Shown here: one piece after another, positions 9,449-18,956 of the stretch
Layout: the number at the start of each line of letters is the position of its first letter
How positions within the stretch are numbered: the first letter of the stretch is position 1
DNA from: Bacillus sp. USDA818B3_A
GTDB lineage: Bacteria > Bacillota > Bacilli > Bacillales > Cytobacillaceae
Direction: 5' to 3'
Length of the DNA stretch: 64,000 nt
Assembly: GCF_009928415.1 (NCBI RefSeq)
Contig: NZ_JAABNN010000002.1
Coordinates: 248,001 to 312,000 of the forward strand
Notes under the pieces: generated by a model
Told to the model about the DNA's origin: nothing
The model's database searches: none
What the model saw: the letters and a program-made list of their open reading frames with translations, nothing else
Made by a program: the position numbers and the translations under genes

Positions 9449-10657
9449 CTAAAGATAAAAGACCTTCCCATCATCCGTTTTTAATTTTTTATCTGTGCTC
9501 CCTTGTTTGTTTTTATATTTACTTTCATATTTCACAAACATCGATACATTTACAAGAATACCAGAGGCTCCCGCAAGCATTAAGAGTGAAGAACCTCCAT
9601 AGCTGATAAAGGGCAGCGGGACACCTGTTAGAGGAATGACTCCAGACACACCTGCAAGATTGATAAAGGACTGGATCCCTATCATACTCGAAATACCAAA
9701 AGCTAATAGGCTTCCAAATGGGTCCTTACACTTCATCCCTATATAAATTCCCCGTAACACAATATAGGCCAGAAGCAGAATAACAAAACCTACTCCCCAA
9801 ACTCCTAATTCTTCAGCAATAATAGCCATAATAAAGTCTGTGTGGGACTCTGGCAGATAGCCCAGCTTTTGAATACTTTTACCTAATCCCAATCCGTTTA
9901 CCCCGCCAGATCCGATCGCAATAAAGGAATTCGCCAAATGGAAACCCGCATCCTGAACGTATTTCTCATCGAACGGATTTCCCATTACCTCAAACCGGCT
10001 CATTTGTTCATTAGAAAAAATCTTTCCCCAAGACACTAGCACAATTGGAAGAAGCAGGATTAGCACCATCATTACTAATTTTGAGATCGTTTTAAAGTTC
10101 ATACCTGAAGCAATAATAATTGTACCTGCAATCGCAGCAATAATAACAGCTGTTCCAAAGTCTGGCTGGGCTGCAATTAGGACACAGACAATAAAGAGAT
10201 AGACTAAAGGCGGCAGTACACCCTTATTAAATTGGTTGATGTATGGCTGTTTTTTTGCATAAACTGATGCCAAATAGATAATAACTGCGAGTTTTACAAA
10301 TTCAGCTGGCTGTAAAAGGAAAGTGCCGATAGCATACCAGCTTTGCGCATTGTTCTTTACCTGCCCAAAAACAAATAGACCTAGCAAGGATACAATCGAA
10401 GCAATTACCATCGGGGCCTGAAACCATTTTGTAAAATTCATTATTTTATAAGGAACAAACGCTGTAAATAAAAATATAACAGCAAATATTAACAAAAATA
10501 TTTTTTGCCTCTGGTAGAAATAATCAGGTTGAACTTGATACCTTTGTACCGCGTAAGCCATGCTCGCACTATAGATCATCACAAGACCAAATGCACACAA
10601 AAGAGTAATGGCAACAATCAACGTGTAGTCATATGATTTTAATATTTTTTTCAGCAT
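9449..10657 (-). CDS. ftsW: Peptidoglycan polymerase FtsW (SEDS family)
   Basis: 402-aa SEDS-family glycosyltransferase with about ten membrane helices that polymerises septal peptidoglycan with a class B PBP. Recognisable: IYSASMAYAV near the N-terminus, LQPAEFVKLAVI, the AAQPDFGTAVI segment with the catalytic Asp in the large extracellular loop, and LPFISYGGSSLL near the C-terminus. It lies directly upstream of pycA, as in B. subtilis (ylaO). SpoVE and RodA are paralogues; the pycA and ylaN neighbours favour FtsW. The C-terminal tail is charged and cytoplasmic. Confidence 0.93.
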   Translation of the reverse strand: MLKKILKSYDYTLIVAITLLCAFGLVMIYSASMAYAVQRYQVQPDYFYQRQKIFLLIFAVIFLFTAFVPYKIMNFTKWFQAPMVIASIVSLLGLFVFGQVKNNAQSWYAIGTFLLQPAEFVKLAVIIYLASVYAKKQPYINQFNKGVLPPLVYLFIVCVLIAAQPDFGTAVIIAAIAGTIIIASGMNFKTISKLVMMVLILLLPIVLVSWGKIFSNEQMSRFEVMGNPFDEKYVQDAGFHLANSFIAIGSGGVNGLGLGKSIQKLGYLPESHTDFIMAIIAEELGVWGVGFVILLLAYIVLRGIYIGMKCKDPFGSLLAFGISSMIGIQSFINLAGVSGVIPLTGVPLPFISYGGSSLLMLAGASGILVNVSMFVKYESKYKNKQGSTDKKLKTDDGKVFYL

Positions 10658-10794
10658 TTAAGACGTCCTCATTTTCAAATATTGATAGTATCCATTCTAT
10701 TATAATAAAAAAATGGTTTTCTTACTTGAGGAAATCCTCATTGTTACAAGATTTTAATAAAGAGTATTTGACCGATCCTGCCCTTTATGTATAA

Positions 10795-10830
10795 TAAAAA
10801 ACTCAAACATTACGCTGTATTGTTTGAGTT
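10795..10830 (-). terminator. ylaN terminator
   Basis: Arms AACTCAAACA and TGTTTGAGTT (10800-10809 and 10821-10830) followed on the minus strand by TTTTTT. Lies immediately after ylaN. Confidence 0.8.
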
Positions 10831-10842
10831 CTTATTTATGCA

Positions 10843-11127
10843 TTATTTTTTTAAGGATGCATCATGAAGAGCAGAAAGTTCTCTCTCTAATTGATCTAGA
10901 ATTGTTTTTCCATCCTTAGCATCTATTAAGCCTAATCGCACAGCAAAGTCTATTTCTCTTGAAAGGCCAAACATTTGTGTATCCAATACCTCTTCATAAA
11001 GAGGGCATTGAGGCATCGTGAGATTGTCCATTTGCACTTTGATAAGCTTTAATATCTTTTCAGCGTCAGCCTGAAGCAAGGCATATGCTTTTTCATGGTG
11101 ATTCACGATCATTTCAGACGCCAACAT
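10843..11127 (-). CDS. ylaN: YlaN family protein (Fur-linked iron homeostasis)
   Basis: Small cytosolic all-helical protein, about 95 aa with ATG at 11127 (MLASEMIV); the longer ORF start lacks a ribosome site, whereas GGGGGG lies just before this one. The core [29 protein letters not shown] is almost identical to B. subtilis YlaN. Established work in B. subtilis and Staphylococcus aureus ties YlaN to Fur: it binds Fur and relieves repression, and is essential when iron is scarce. Synteny (ylaN-ftsW-pycA) supports the name. It has its own terminator. Confidence 0.93.
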   Translation of the reverse strand: MLASEMIVNHHEKAYALLQADAEKILKLIKVQMDNLTMPQCPLYEEVLDTQMFGLSREIDFAVRLGLIDAKDGKTILDQLERELSALHDASLKK

Positions 11128-11233
11128 TGATCCCCCCATTTCAGAGCGATAATTCAACTTATCTATAAATTTTAACGTTTACACCACAAAAATGCAAGAA
11201 CAATAAAGGAAATAACAAACAAGAATTCCTATT

Positions 11234-11262
11234 ATGACAACCTTGATAAAACAAGTTATACT
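11234..11262 (+). promoter_or_regulatory. Candidate sigma-A promoter for ylaL
   Basis: ATGACA (11234-11239) and TATACT (11257-11262) with a 17-bp spacer, about 110 bp before the ATG. Inferred by eye. Confidence 0.5.
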
Positions 11263-11373
11263 AAGAAAGAGTATCATGTTATCTAAGCGTGCAGTATTCT
11301 AGTAAAATTGAGTTTTCATGAGAGAGATGAACATACATTTTTTCATGCAGGCTAGCCTCGAGGGGGATGTATA

Positions 11374-11871
11374 ATGGAAAATATTTTAACGATAACAGGG
11401 AATGTAAAATATACAATTACTCTTGATCCAAGCGTTTGGATTTTTGATGACCGCCGGGTTGATTTAACAACTTATTTTTCACTAGGAAATAAAACCTCTA
11501 ATGCGGAAGAAGCTTATACCAAAGCAGTTTCTAAACATTGGGATCGTGAAATTATGGAGGGAGCTATTTATCCCCCAACATTGAAAACAGAAAAGAGATT
11601 TGAAAAAGAAAAGGTCCTGACAGGTACTTTCGGAATCCCATTCAAACCATTCCTATTAAATTCGGAACCTGATCAGACTGCAAAAACTTTAGTTGTTCAT
11701 ACTACGACGGAAGAAATAGAATATCCTCTTGAGGAGGCCTATCAGTTTATTTTAGGTTATTCAAAAAATGGTAAGCCGCTAAATCCTGATGGCCCCGTCC
11801 ATATCTATTATGGTGATGGCTCTAATCGGGAAAACCCTGTTAAGAACATTACAGGATTTACAATAAAGTGA
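11374..11871 (+). CDS. ylaL: YlaL-like conserved protein of unknown function
   Basis: 165 aa, cytosolic, no membrane segment, no catalytic motif I recognise. The N-terminus (TITGNVKYTITLDPSVWIFDDRR) is beta-rich and the protein ends in another beta-rich block. SD GAGGGGG precedes the ATG by about 8 nt. The ylaL name rests on position between ylaN and the PhoH gene ylaK rather than on a recognised domain. It is convergent with ylaK and ends at a hairpin terminator. Confidence 0.7.
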   Translation: MENILTITGNVKYTITLDPSVWIFDDRRVDLTTYFSLGNKTSNAEEAYTKAVSKHWDREIMEGAIYPPTLKTEKRFEKEKVLTGTFGIPFKPFLLNSEPDQTAKTLVVHTTTEEIEYPLEEAYQFILGYSKNGKPLNPDGPVHIYYGDGSNRENPVKNITGFTIK

Positions 11872-11877
11872 GCATAA

Positions 11878-11905
11878 ACGGGCGCCTGACTGGCACCCGT
11901 TTTTA
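11878..11905 (+). terminator. ylaL terminator
   Basis: ACGGGCGCC / GGCACCCGT with one mismatch, then TTTTT. Directly after the ylaL stop. Confidence 0.7.
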
Positions 11906-11924
11906 TAATGGCTATGTTTTAGGG

Positions 11925-11954
11925 GGATGTTGATTGGAGCGAAAATCAACATCC
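11925..11954. repeat. Mini-palindrome, remnant of the dispersed GC-rich repeat
   Basis: GGATGTTGATT and AATCAACATCC form a perfect 11-bp inverted repeat around GGAGCGAA. Sequence TGTTGATTGGAGCG plus AAATCAACA equals the two outermost ends of the long palindromes at 41373, 47234 and 53999 with the interior missing. Confidence 0.7.
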
Positions 11955-11987
11955 TTACATAATCAACACTGATCTCCAACAAAGCCT

Positions 11988-13316
11988 TTATAATAAATCA
12001 GCTGCCAGTCTTGCCAGTCCTGAGCGTTCTCCTTTTAACAGCTTAACATGTCCAGAAATTTCCTGATCTTTAAACTTCTCAACCACATAGGTTAAGCCAT
12101 TGTTATATGCATCAAGATATGGATGGTCAATCTGTTCAGGATCCCCCATCAGCACAATCTTACTGCCCTCACCTACACGTGTTAAGATCGTTTTTACTTC
12201 ATGTTTGGTTAAGTTTTGTGCCTCATCGATAATAATAAACTGCTTTGGCAGACTTCTTCCACGTATATACGTTAGGGCCTCGACCTCGATTGAACCCATT
12301 CCGGCTAAAATGGCATCAAGCTCTCCTGGTTTTTTTGTATTAAATAGATATTCTAAGTTATCGTAGATCGGCTGCATCCATGGTCTAAGCTTTTCTTGTT
12401 TTTCACCTGGTAAAAATCCAAGATCTTTTCCAACCGGAACAATCGGGCGTGCGACTAAAAGCTTTTTATATTCTCTAAAGTCCTCTGTCTGCATTAGACC
12501 AGAAGCCAGTGCAAGTAATGTTTTTCCTGTTCCTGCCTTCCCGGTTAATGTAACTAGCGGGATATCTTTGCGCAACAATAACTCGATTGCCATCGTCTGC
12601 TGGACATTTCGGGAATGGATTCCCCAGACGTGCTCTTGATTTAACGTTAATTTTTTCACCTTTTTACTGGTTTTATCGACCATCCCAATGGCTGAGGCTG
12701 AACTGCCAAGGACATCCTTCATAATTAAGAACTGATTAGGATAGAATGGATGATTAGCTACCTCTGAGAGGGATAGTTCTCCCTTTTCATAGAAACGGCC
12801 TAACAGTTCAATCGGCAGTAACAGTTCAAAAAATCCTGTATATATATGTTCAATTTCTACGACTCGGTCGTTTAAAAAGTCCTCTGCAGTAAGTCCAATC
12901 GCATCTGCTTTTACTCGAACGAGTGCATCCTTGCTAACGATAATAACGGGCTTTCCATTTTCCTTTGCTTGTTCCTCTAAAAATAAATTTTTCGCCACCG
13001 CTAAAATGCGATTATCATTTGTTTTTTCAACAAAAATGTCTTGTAATTCGTGAAAAGAACGATGGTTTAACTCAATCCTAATCGTTCCTCCATTTTCAAG
13101 AGGAATTTTTTCATGCAGTTTCCCTGAGGCCCTTAGACCATCAATTAATCGCGATACGTGTCTTGCATTCCTGCCAACTTCATCCATATTTCTTTTCTTT
13201 GAGTCCACCTCTTCAAGTACGACTGCTGGAATGACAACTTCATTATCTTCAAAAGAAAAAATGGAATACGGATCTTGGAGCAAGACATTTGTATCTAACA
13301 CGTATATTTTACTCAA
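11988..13316 (-). CDS. ylaK: PIN-PhoH family ATPase (PhoH2 type)
   Basis: 442 aa from TTG at 13316, which follows SD AGGAGG by 7 nt and gives the B. subtilis length; the longer ORF adds 41 unlikely residues. N-terminal PIN nuclease-like domain (YVLDTNVLLQDP, acidic VVLEEVDSKK, DNRILAVAKN), C-terminal PhoH P-loop NTPase (TGKAGTGKTLLALASG Walker A, FIIIDEAQNLT Walker B). Proteins of this architecture act on RNA in other bacteria (PhoH2 toxin-antitoxin-like helicase/RNase); the role in Bacillus is unsettled. No antitoxin gene is seen immediately upstream. Confidence 0.9.
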   Translation of the reverse strand: MSKIYVLDTNVLLQDPYSIFSFEDNEVVIPAVVLEEVDSKKRNMDEVGRNARHVSRLIDGLRASGKLHEKIPLENGGTIRIELNHRSFHELQDIFVEKTNDNRILAVAKNLFLEEQAKENGKPVIIVSKDALVRVKADAIGLTAEDFLNDRVVEIEHIYTGFFELLLPIELLGRFYEKGELSLSEVANHPFYPNQFLIMKDVLGSSASAIGMVDKTSKKVKKLTLNQEHVWGIHSRNVQQTMAIELLLRKDIPLVTLTGKAGTGKTLLALASGLMQTEDFREYKKLLVARPIVPVGKDLGFLPGEKQEKLRPWMQPIYDNLEYLFNTKKPGELDAILAGMGSIEVEALTYIRGRSLPKQFIIIDEAQNLTKHEVKTILTRVGEGSKIVLMGDPEQIDHPYLDAYNNGLTYVVEKFKDQEISGHVKLLKGERSGLARLAADLL

Positions 13317-13527
13317 AGCAACGCCTCCTGCTTCACTGGTGTGTGGTTTGTGAAAAATTAGTTTCAACAACCCTTTGCTAGATTGGACTTTGGTAAAATA
13401 TATGTTTATTGGAATAAAGATAGAAGACGTTCCACACAATAATTGTTATTAAGACTATTTATTTTATATGAAAGACTACTGTTCAAGCCCATTTAACCAT
13501 ATTTAATCATCCTGGAGGTGGTTTAGA

Positions 13528-14118
13528 ATGAAGAAGATCTTAGTAACAACAGCGATTGGTTTACTATTGACAGGCTGCAACATCACAAATCAGAAGGAGA
13601 ATACACAAAACAGTAATCAATCACTAGTGAAAGTTAAAAACAGTTATATTAACAGTGTAGACCGGAAATCCGGGCAAGAAATTTCCAAGCATCTAGTTGA
13701 ACTAGCAACTAGCATTCCAGATGTTTCAGATGCAACCGCGGTAGTGTTAGGCAGGTACGCCATTGTCGGTATTGATGTTAATTCAAAGATTGACCGTTCT
13801 CAAGTCGGTTCAATTAAGTATTCTGTTGCAGAAAGTTTAAGGAAAGATCCTTACGGGGCCAAAGCCATTGTCGTGGCGGACGCGGACACAAACCAGCGTC
13901 TAAAGGAAATCCAAGCAGATATAAATAAAGGCAGACCCATCCAAGGAATTATGGAAGAATTAGCAGATGTCGCCGGCAGATTAATTCCTGAAGTACCAGG
14001 AGATTTAATTACTCCAAGTCCGAAAAATGCAACAGAAAAACCAGATCAAAATCTGCAAGGCAAAGACGAAAAGAAACTTAAAAAAGAGCAGGATGAACAA
14101 TCAAATCACCATAAGTAA
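13528..14118 (+). CDS. ylaJ: YhcN/YlaJ-family sporulation lipoprotein
   Basis: 196-aa predicted lipoprotein: basic N-terminus, hydrophobic helix and lipobox LTGC with Cys17. The centre (EISKHLVELATSIPDVSDATAVVLGRYAIVGIDV) is the YhcN/YlaJ domain found in spore-associated lipoproteins that affect germination. The C-terminal tail is Lys/Gln/Asp-rich and disordered. SD GGAGGTGG. It is transcribed away from ylaK, unlike its minus-strand neighbours. Expected in the inner spore or forespore membrane; I could not confirm a sporulation sigma promoter in the 200 bp upstream. Confidence 0.88.
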   Translation: MKKILVTTAIGLLLTGCNITNQKENTQNSNQSLVKVKNSYINSVDRKSGQEISKHLVELATSIPDVSDATAVVLGRYAIVGIDVNSKIDRSQVGSIKYSVAESLRKDPYGAKAIVVADADTNQRLKEIQADINKGRPIQGIMEELADVAGRLIPEVPGDLITPSPKNATEKPDQNLQGKDEKKLKKEQDEQSNHHK

Positions 14119-14188
14119 CCCGCTCGGCATCCCAAAACCTCTTTTTAATAGAAAGGCTGAGTTTAAAACTCATATTTAATTTTGTAAC

Positions 14189-14216
14189 GATGTTGATTGG
14201 AGCGGAAATTAACATC
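14189..14216. repeat. Second mini-palindrome remnant
   Basis: GATGTTGATT / AAATTAACATC around GGAGCGG (one mismatch), followed by TTTAACACAG, the same flank that borders the long copy at 47234-47365. Confidence 0.65.
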
Positions 14217-14232
14217 CAAGTTTAACACAGAC

Positions 14233-14270
14233 AATGAAAAAAGCTTAGTTATTACTAAGCTTTTTTCATT
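14233..14270 (-). terminator. Terminator overlapping the end of the PPOX-like gene
   Basis: AATGAAAAAAGCTTAGT / ACTAAGCTTTTTTCATT. The upstream arm on the minus strand contains the last codons and the TAG stop of the 14255 gene. Confidence 0.8.
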
Positions 14271-14710
14271 GCTTCCATGACTTGATTGTCAAGTCTCTCG
14301 GCAGCTTTTTTATCATAGGTTTTATCATACTGAACTTCTGTCACAATTTTTGAACCATAAAACATCACGTCTCTTACTTCATTGATCACTACTTCAACCA
14401 ATGCAAGCTTTAAAGGCACTTCCGGTAAACGTTCTTCTTTTACGCGGGCTTCTCCTTGAATGGAGTATGTAGACTCATTTGCAATTAGGTTAATAACAAC
14501 CTTATTATTTTTATTGATATTTTCTAATATACGAGACCGATTATCTACTGCAAAATAAATGGTTCCTTCATCTTTCGCCAGAACCCAAGAAATAGCACTA
14601 ACGTTTGGACCGCCAGTTTCATAATCAACTGTTGCCAATGTTACAAATCGTTCCTTTTGAAGTTCATCAAATAATGGCTGGATGAGTTTTGGTTCTACCT
14701 GATTTGCCAT
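14255..14710 (-). CDS. Pyridoxamine 5'-phosphate oxidase-like flavin protein
   Basis: 151-aa split-barrel flavin-binding protein. RFVTLATVDYETGGPNVSAISWV near residues 20-42, then YFAVDNRSRILENINKNNKVVINL, matches the PNPOx-like fold (FMN or F420 binding). The C-terminal third is helical with a Lys-rich end. True pyridoxine oxidase is not implied: most short family members have unknown substrates. The gene sits between ylaJ and ylaI, a slot not occupied by this family in B. subtilis as far as I recall, so it may be a lineage insertion. ATG with upstream AAAGGGG. Confidence 0.8.
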   Translation of the reverse strand: MANQVEPKLIQPLFDELQKERFVTLATVDYETGGPNVSAISWVLAKDEGTIYFAVDNRSRILENINKNNKVVINLIANESTYSIQGEARVKEERLPEVPLKLALVEVVINEVRDVMFYGSKIVTEVQYDKTYDKKAAERLDNQVMEAMKKA

Positions 14711-14873
14711 GTTTACAACCCCTTTATTTATTCCTAAAAACAGATATTCTCATATTACTACTATCCCTATTTTTCATCAACTCTAACCAATTGATTTACC
14801 CCTTGATGGTATGTCATGGTATACTTATAGCAAATATTTTGTTTTTCTAATGAAGAAGTAAAGAGGTGTTTGA

Positions 14874-15074
14874 ATGAGAGTTAAATGTGTGATCTGTGAT
14901 AAAATAGAATCCATAAATGATGAGTCATTAGTCGCAAAGCGACTTCGAAACCGTCCCATCCATACATACATGTGTAATGAGTGCAGCAATAGAATCACCG
15001 AAAAAACAAATGCCCGAGTGGAATCAGGCAACTTCCATTTGTACCGGCCAAAATCTGATAAGGATGAGTGGTAA
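14874..15074 (+). CDS. ylaI: YlaI-like zinc-ribbon protein (DUF2197)
   Basis: 66 aa with two CxxC pairs (CVICD near residue 5, CNEC near residue 34), a probable zinc site, in a basic, cytosolic protein. SD AAAGAGGTG lies before the ATG. Position between ylaJ and ylaH matches B. subtilis ylaI. Function unknown. Confidence 0.82.
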   Translation: MRVKCVICDKIESINDESLVAKRLRNRPIHTYMCNECSNRITEKTNARVESGNFHLYRPKSDKDEW

Positions 15075-15076
15075 TA

Positions 15077-15112
15077 AAGAAAAAACGCTTGTAAACTACA
15101 AGCGTTTTTCTT
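15077..15112. terminator. Bidirectional terminator ylaI / 15115 gene
   Basis: AAGAAAAAACGCTTGTA / TACAAGCGTTTTTCTT, with A- and T-runs on both sides, between convergent genes. Confidence 0.85.
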
Positions 15113-15114
15113 AT

Positions 15115-15405
15115 TTAATCGAGCGGATAGTCTTTATACTTCTCGGGCTCTTGATTAATCTGGTTAATCATTATTTCAATTAACTCCCGAGGATAGCGTC
15201 CTTTTTTTGTTTCGTTTCCATGCTGGTACGAAATGTAATACATCACATCATCTGTGGTTATTTCAATATTTGAAACGTGATGCTGTGTGCTAAGGATTTC
15301 CTCAAAGAACTCCCTTGTTTCAATCGCAGCTGCGTCATCAGGCCGGGCATCACAAACGACTTTAATCGTTAGCCAATTATAAAGGGCATCCTGCAATGAG
15401 TGCAT
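15115..15405 (-). CDS. Conserved small protein of unknown function
   Basis: 96 aa, acidic, cytosolic. I do not recognise a domain. The N-terminal half looks helical (LQDALYNWLTIKVVCDARPDDAAA); the C-terminal half contains SYQHGNETKKGRYPRELIE. Its ATG directly follows the ylaH stop with no spacer, so it is very likely translated from the same transcript as ylaH. The B. subtilis yla cluster does not obviously include it. Confidence 0.75.
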   Translation of the reverse strand: MHSLQDALYNWLTIKVVCDARPDDAAAIETREFFEEILSTQHHVSNIEITTDDVMYYISYQHGNETKKGRYPRELIEIMINQINQEPEKYKDYPLD

Positions 15406-15744
15406 TTATTTCCCCCCAGTGACTTCTTTTTGCGTCTGCCTTTTTGATTGGTGAAGGCGGATTTTATAAACAATCAATAATAACGCTGCGACTCCCAACC
15501 CTTCTGCAATCGGTAAGGCATAGGAGAAAAACAACATCAATACGCATCCAACACAGAGGCTGAAATAAATTACAATATTTTTACCAATGGACAGCTTTTT
15601 TGCAAAACCCAGACGATAGACAATAACTGATAAAATGACAATAAAAACATATTGCAGCATGACACCAGTTTGAATATCATTCGTAAGTTGAATAAAGAAT
15701 CTTAAACTTGGTGAAAAGGATCTTAATTCTTCCACGGTTTGCAC
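15406..15744 (-). CDS. ylaH: YlaH-like membrane protein
   Basis: 112-aa integral membrane protein with about three helices (near residues 26-45, 54-75 and 78-92) and a basic C-terminal tail. Length and position next to typA match B. subtilis YlaH. No catalytic motif. Starts 10 bp after the typA stop side of the cluster, on the same strand, and abuts the 15115 gene. Confidence 0.82.
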   Translation of the reverse strand: MQTVEELRSFSPSLRFFIQLTNDIQTGVMLQYVFIVILSVIVYRLGFAKKLSIGKNIVIYFSLCVGCVLMLFFSYALPIAEGLGVAALLLIVYKIRLHQSKRQTQKEVTGGK

Positions 15745-15754
15745 CTCATCATCC

Positions 15755-17593
15755 TTAACTCAATTCAGCATACTTTTTCTTTTTAGCCATTCTTTCCCGT
15801 TCATTCTTATCAAGAATTTTCTTTCTCAAACGAATAGATTCAGGTGTGACTTCACAATATTCGTCGTCATTTAAGTACTCTAGTGATTCTTCTAAAGTCA
15901 TAATCCTAGGTTTTTTAATAACTGACGTTTGATCTTTGTTTGCAGAACGAACATTGGTTGCTTGTTTTACCTTCGTGATATTAACAGTAATGTCGTTCTC
16001 ACGAGTATGCTCCCCAACGATCATTCCTTCATATATTTCCGTACCAGGCTCAACGAAGATAGTACCGCGATCTTCAACCTGCATAATTCCATAAGTGGAG
16101 GCTTTTCCAGATTCCATTGAAACTAGAACCCCTTGACGTCTTCCGCCCACCTGTCCTTGAAGCATTGGCTGGTAACTGTCAAACGTGTGATTGATAATTC
16201 CATAACCACGAGTCATTGTTAAAAACTCCGTAGTATAACCAATTAAACCACGTGCTGGAACATTAAAGATTAAACGGACTTGACCTGAGCCATTATTAAT
16301 CATATCAATCATTTCGCCTTTACGTGCACCGATTGATTCCATTACTGATCCGGTATGCTCTTCAGGCACATCAATTTGTACACGTTCTACTGGCTCACAA
16401 CGAACTCCATCAACTTCTTTTACAATTACTTCCGGTTTTGAAACTTGAAGCTCATAGCCTTCGCGACGCATATTTTCGATTAATATAGATAAATGGAGCT
16501 CACCACGGCCCGAAACAATCCATGCATCCGGTGAATCTGTATTTTCTACCCGTAAGCTTACATCTGTCTGCAATTGAGCACGAAGTCTTTCTTCAATCTT
16601 TCTTGAAGTCAAGTACTTACCTTCTCTACCTGCAAATGGGCTATTGTTTACAACAAAGGTCATTTGTAATGTAGGTTCATCAATTCTTAAGATCGGTAAT
16701 GCTTCTTGTTGTTCAACCGGACAAACGGTTTCACCTACATTGATGTCCTCCATACCGGAAACAGCAATTAAGTCACCTGCTTTTGCCTCTTCTATTTCTT
16801 GACGTTTTAATCCAAAGAAGCCGAAGATTTTGGTAACACGGAACTGCTTAACAGAACCATCAACCTTCATTAGTGCTACCTGCTGTCCTACTTTCATCGT
16901 TCCGCGGAATACACGCCCGATACCAATACGGCCAACATAATCATTATAATCCAATAATGCTACTTGGAACTGAAGCGGCTCATCACTATTGTCTACTGGA
17001 GACGGGATATGTTCGACAATCGCGTCATATAATGACTGCATGTTTTCATCTTGCTTCTCAGGGTCTATACTTGCCGTACCGTTAATTGCAGATGCATAAA
17101 CAACCGGGAATTCAAGCTGGTCTTCGTTCGCCCCAAGCTCAATAAACAAATCAAGTACTTCATCAATAACTTCTAAAGGACGGGCAAAATCACGGTCAAT
17201 TTTATTGACAACAACAATTGGGGTTAGGTTTTGTTCTAAAGCCTTCTTTAACACAAAACGTGTTTGCGGCATACAGCCTTCGTAAGCATCCACGACTAAC
17301 AATACCCCATCAACCATTTTCATGATCCGCTCTACTTCACCACCGAAGTCAGCGTGTCCTGGTGTATCCAAGATGTTAATACGAGTATCTTTGTATTGGA
17401 TCGCTGTATTTTTCGCAAGAATCGTGATTCCACGTTCTCTCTCTAAATCATTGGAATCCATTGCACGTTCTTCGACATGCTCATTAGTACGAAATGTTCC
17501 TGATTGTTTTAACAGTTGGTCCACCAGCGTTGTTTTACCATGGTCAACGTGGGCAATAATCGCTATATTTCGAATATCATTTCTTAAATTCAA
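15755..17593 (-). CDS. typA: Ribosome-associated GTPase TypA/BipA
   Basis: Translational GTPase involved in 50S assembly and cold or stress adaptation; 612 aa from TTG at 17593, placed 6-7 nt after SD AGGAGTGG (the longer ORF starts upstream of this SD). G1 [11 protein letters not shown]2 ERERGITI, G3 [13 protein letters not shown]4 NKIDRD and the SASA-like G5 are present, followed by EF-G-like domains III and V and the BipA-specific C-terminal domain ([30 protein letters not shown]). Near identical to B. subtilis TypA (ylaG). Confidence 0.97.
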   Translation of the reverse strand: MNLRNDIRNIAIIAHVDHGKTTLVDQLLKQSGTFRTNEHVEERAMDSNDLERERGITILAKNTAIQYKDTRINILDTPGHADFGGEVERIMKMVDGVLLVVDAYEGCMPQTRFVLKKALEQNLTPIVVVNKIDRDFARPLEVIDEVLDLFIELGANEDQLEFPVVYASAINGTASIDPEKQDENMQSLYDAIVEHIPSPVDNSDEPLQFQVALLDYNDYVGRIGIGRVFRGTMKVGQQVALMKVDGSVKQFRVTKIFGFFGLKRQEIEEAKAGDLIAVSGMEDINVGETVCPVEQQEALPILRIDEPTLQMTFVVNNSPFAGREGKYLTSRKIEERLRAQLQTDVSLRVENTDSPDAWIVSGRGELHLSILIENMRREGYELQVSKPEVIVKEVDGVRCEPVERVQIDVPEEHTGSVMESIGARKGEMIDMINNGSGQVRLIFNVPARGLIGYTTEFLTMTRGYGIINHTFDSYQPMLQGQVGGRRQGVLVSMESGKASTYGIMQVEDRGTIFVEPGTEIYEGMIVGEHTRENDITVNITKVKQATNVRSANKDQTSVIKKPRIMTLEESLEYLNDDEYCEVTPESIRLRKKILDKNERERMAKKKKYAELS

Positions 17594-17766
17594 ACAATTC
17601 CACTCCTGCCTTTTATTCATAAAAATTAAGTTTAATTATAGTTTTACATTCACAACTAAAACATTATACCACAAATAAAGTGGAAACTTAAAATGATTTT
17701 ATGTAAAATTAAAATATGCTTAGAAATTATACCATACCATTTGAAATGAAAAAGGGGTAAGTGCAT

Positions 17767-17952
17767 ATGAACAATGTCAAATGGCCGTTACTTTTTTATT
17801 CAATTCTTGCAGCGGCAAGTATTGTCGGAATCGGTATTGCGATTAGTGAACAGAGCCTGCTTGCGGCTTTAGGCTGCATTCTTGCTGTAATTGTTATTAT
17901 GGGAATGGGTTTCAAGACAAAAAAGAAAATGAGAGAAAATGGGGAATTATAA
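17767..17952 (+). CDS. ylaF: YlaF-like small membrane protein
   Basis: About 61 aa with two hydrophobic helices (residues 6-24 and 29-48) and a basic tail KTKKKMREN. ATG at 17767 is preferred over GTG at 17761 because AAAGGGG (17751-17757) is better spaced. Divergent from typA, as in B. subtilis. Function unknown. Confidence 0.82.
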   Translation: MNNVKWPLLFYSILAAASIVGIGIAISEQSLLAALGCILAVIVIMGMGFKTKKKMRENGEL

Positions 17953-17980
17953 AAAAGCTTGGGTGATCCCAAGCTTTTTT
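17952..17980. terminator. Bidirectional terminator ylaF / yktC
   Basis: AAAAAGCTTGGG, TGAT loop, CCCAAGCTTTTTT; serves the convergent genes ylaF and yktC. Confidence 0.85.
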
Positions 17981-18006
17981 ACTTTTTTTAGTGGAGGTTT
18001 TTCCTT

Positions 18007-18804
18007 CTACCATTGTCCTCCCTTTAAATAGTCTTTTAGAATCGATTCGTGAAGACCTGGCTTTGCCGCAAATAATGAATCATTGGAAAGAAGATCAAGC
18101 TTCTCCCCTCTAAGATTAGTTACAACTCCGCCTAGTTCCTCTAGGATAACAGCTCCCGCAGCCACATCCCATGGTGCAAGGCGCATAGAAAAATAGGCAT
18201 CTACCCTCCCGGCAGCTAAAAATACTAGTTCAAGTGCGGCCGTTCCATATGATCTTGTTCCCCTGGCAGCTTTTACTAAAGGGATCAACAGGTTATGGTC
18301 AATCCTTTTATTTTCCACGACCCATGTAGCATTAAGGGCAAGTATCGATTCGTGAATAACAGCCTCATTCAGTGCTGGTATTGCTTTTCCATTTATGTAG
18401 GCACCCTTGCCGCTTATAGCATGGTATAGTTCATCGTGAACCACATCATATATAAGTCCTATTTTTCCAACACCATTTTCGTATATTCCAATTGAAATAG
18501 CAAAATTCCTTTGTTGATGAACAAAGTTCATTGTCCCGTCAATCGGGTCTATGAACCATACAATTCCTTCCAAGCTTTGAAGTTTGTCGCCAAACCCCTC
18601 TTCCCCCATTATTTTATGGTTCGGATAAACCTCCTTAATATGCTTGATAAAGAACTGTTCAATTTCTTTATCCATATTTGTTACTAAATCATTTGCATTG
18701 GATTTAGTTTCAATATCTAACGTTGCACTAAAGGAGGTACGGATCCTTTCTCCGGCCTCTTTCACCCACTGCTTTGCATGGGTGTCGATTTCTTCCCAAT
18801 TCAT
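18007..18804 (-). CDS. yktC: Inositol-1-monophosphatase family phosphatase
   Basis: 265 aa from ATG at 18804, placed after SD GGAGG; the longer ORF has no ribosome site. Lithium-sensitive Mg-dependent phosphatase fold: GEEG near residue 70, WFIDPIDGTMNFVHQ (motif A, metal ligands) near 85-99, and APWDVAAGAVILEELGG (motif B) near 210. The B. subtilis orthologue YktC hydrolyses inositol phosphate and related sugar phosphates in vitro; the physiological substrate is not settled. Convergent with ylaF. Confidence 0.92.
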   Translation of the reverse strand: MNWEEIDTHAKQWVKEAGERIRTSFSATLDIETKSNANDLVTNMDKEIEQFFIKHIKEVYPNHKIMGEEGFGDKLQSLEGIVWFIDPIDGTMNFVHQQRNFAISIGIYENGVGKIGLIYDVVHDELYHAISGKGAYINGKAIPALNEAVIHESILALNATWVVENKRIDHNLLIPLVKAARGTRSYGTAALELVFLAAGRVDAYFSMRLAPWDVAAGAVILEELGGVVTNLRGEKLDLLSNDSLFAAKPGLHESILKDYLKGGQW

Positions 18805-18956
18805 AAACTTCCTCCATTCATTCCAGATTTTCCAATGTATGTAGTATGAAGCACTGTTAATTAATTGATGTACTATTAGCTTAATAAAATTAACCTGACA
18901 CAGCAACTTTTAAACTTCCGTCCGTTTAATCTTTCACACACCAAGGCACAATAATA

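Noticed and set aside
11988..13316. PhoH2 as part of a toxin-antitoxin pair
   Set aside because: No small antitoxin ORF upstream on the same strand, and Bacillus orthologues are conserved housekeeping genes.
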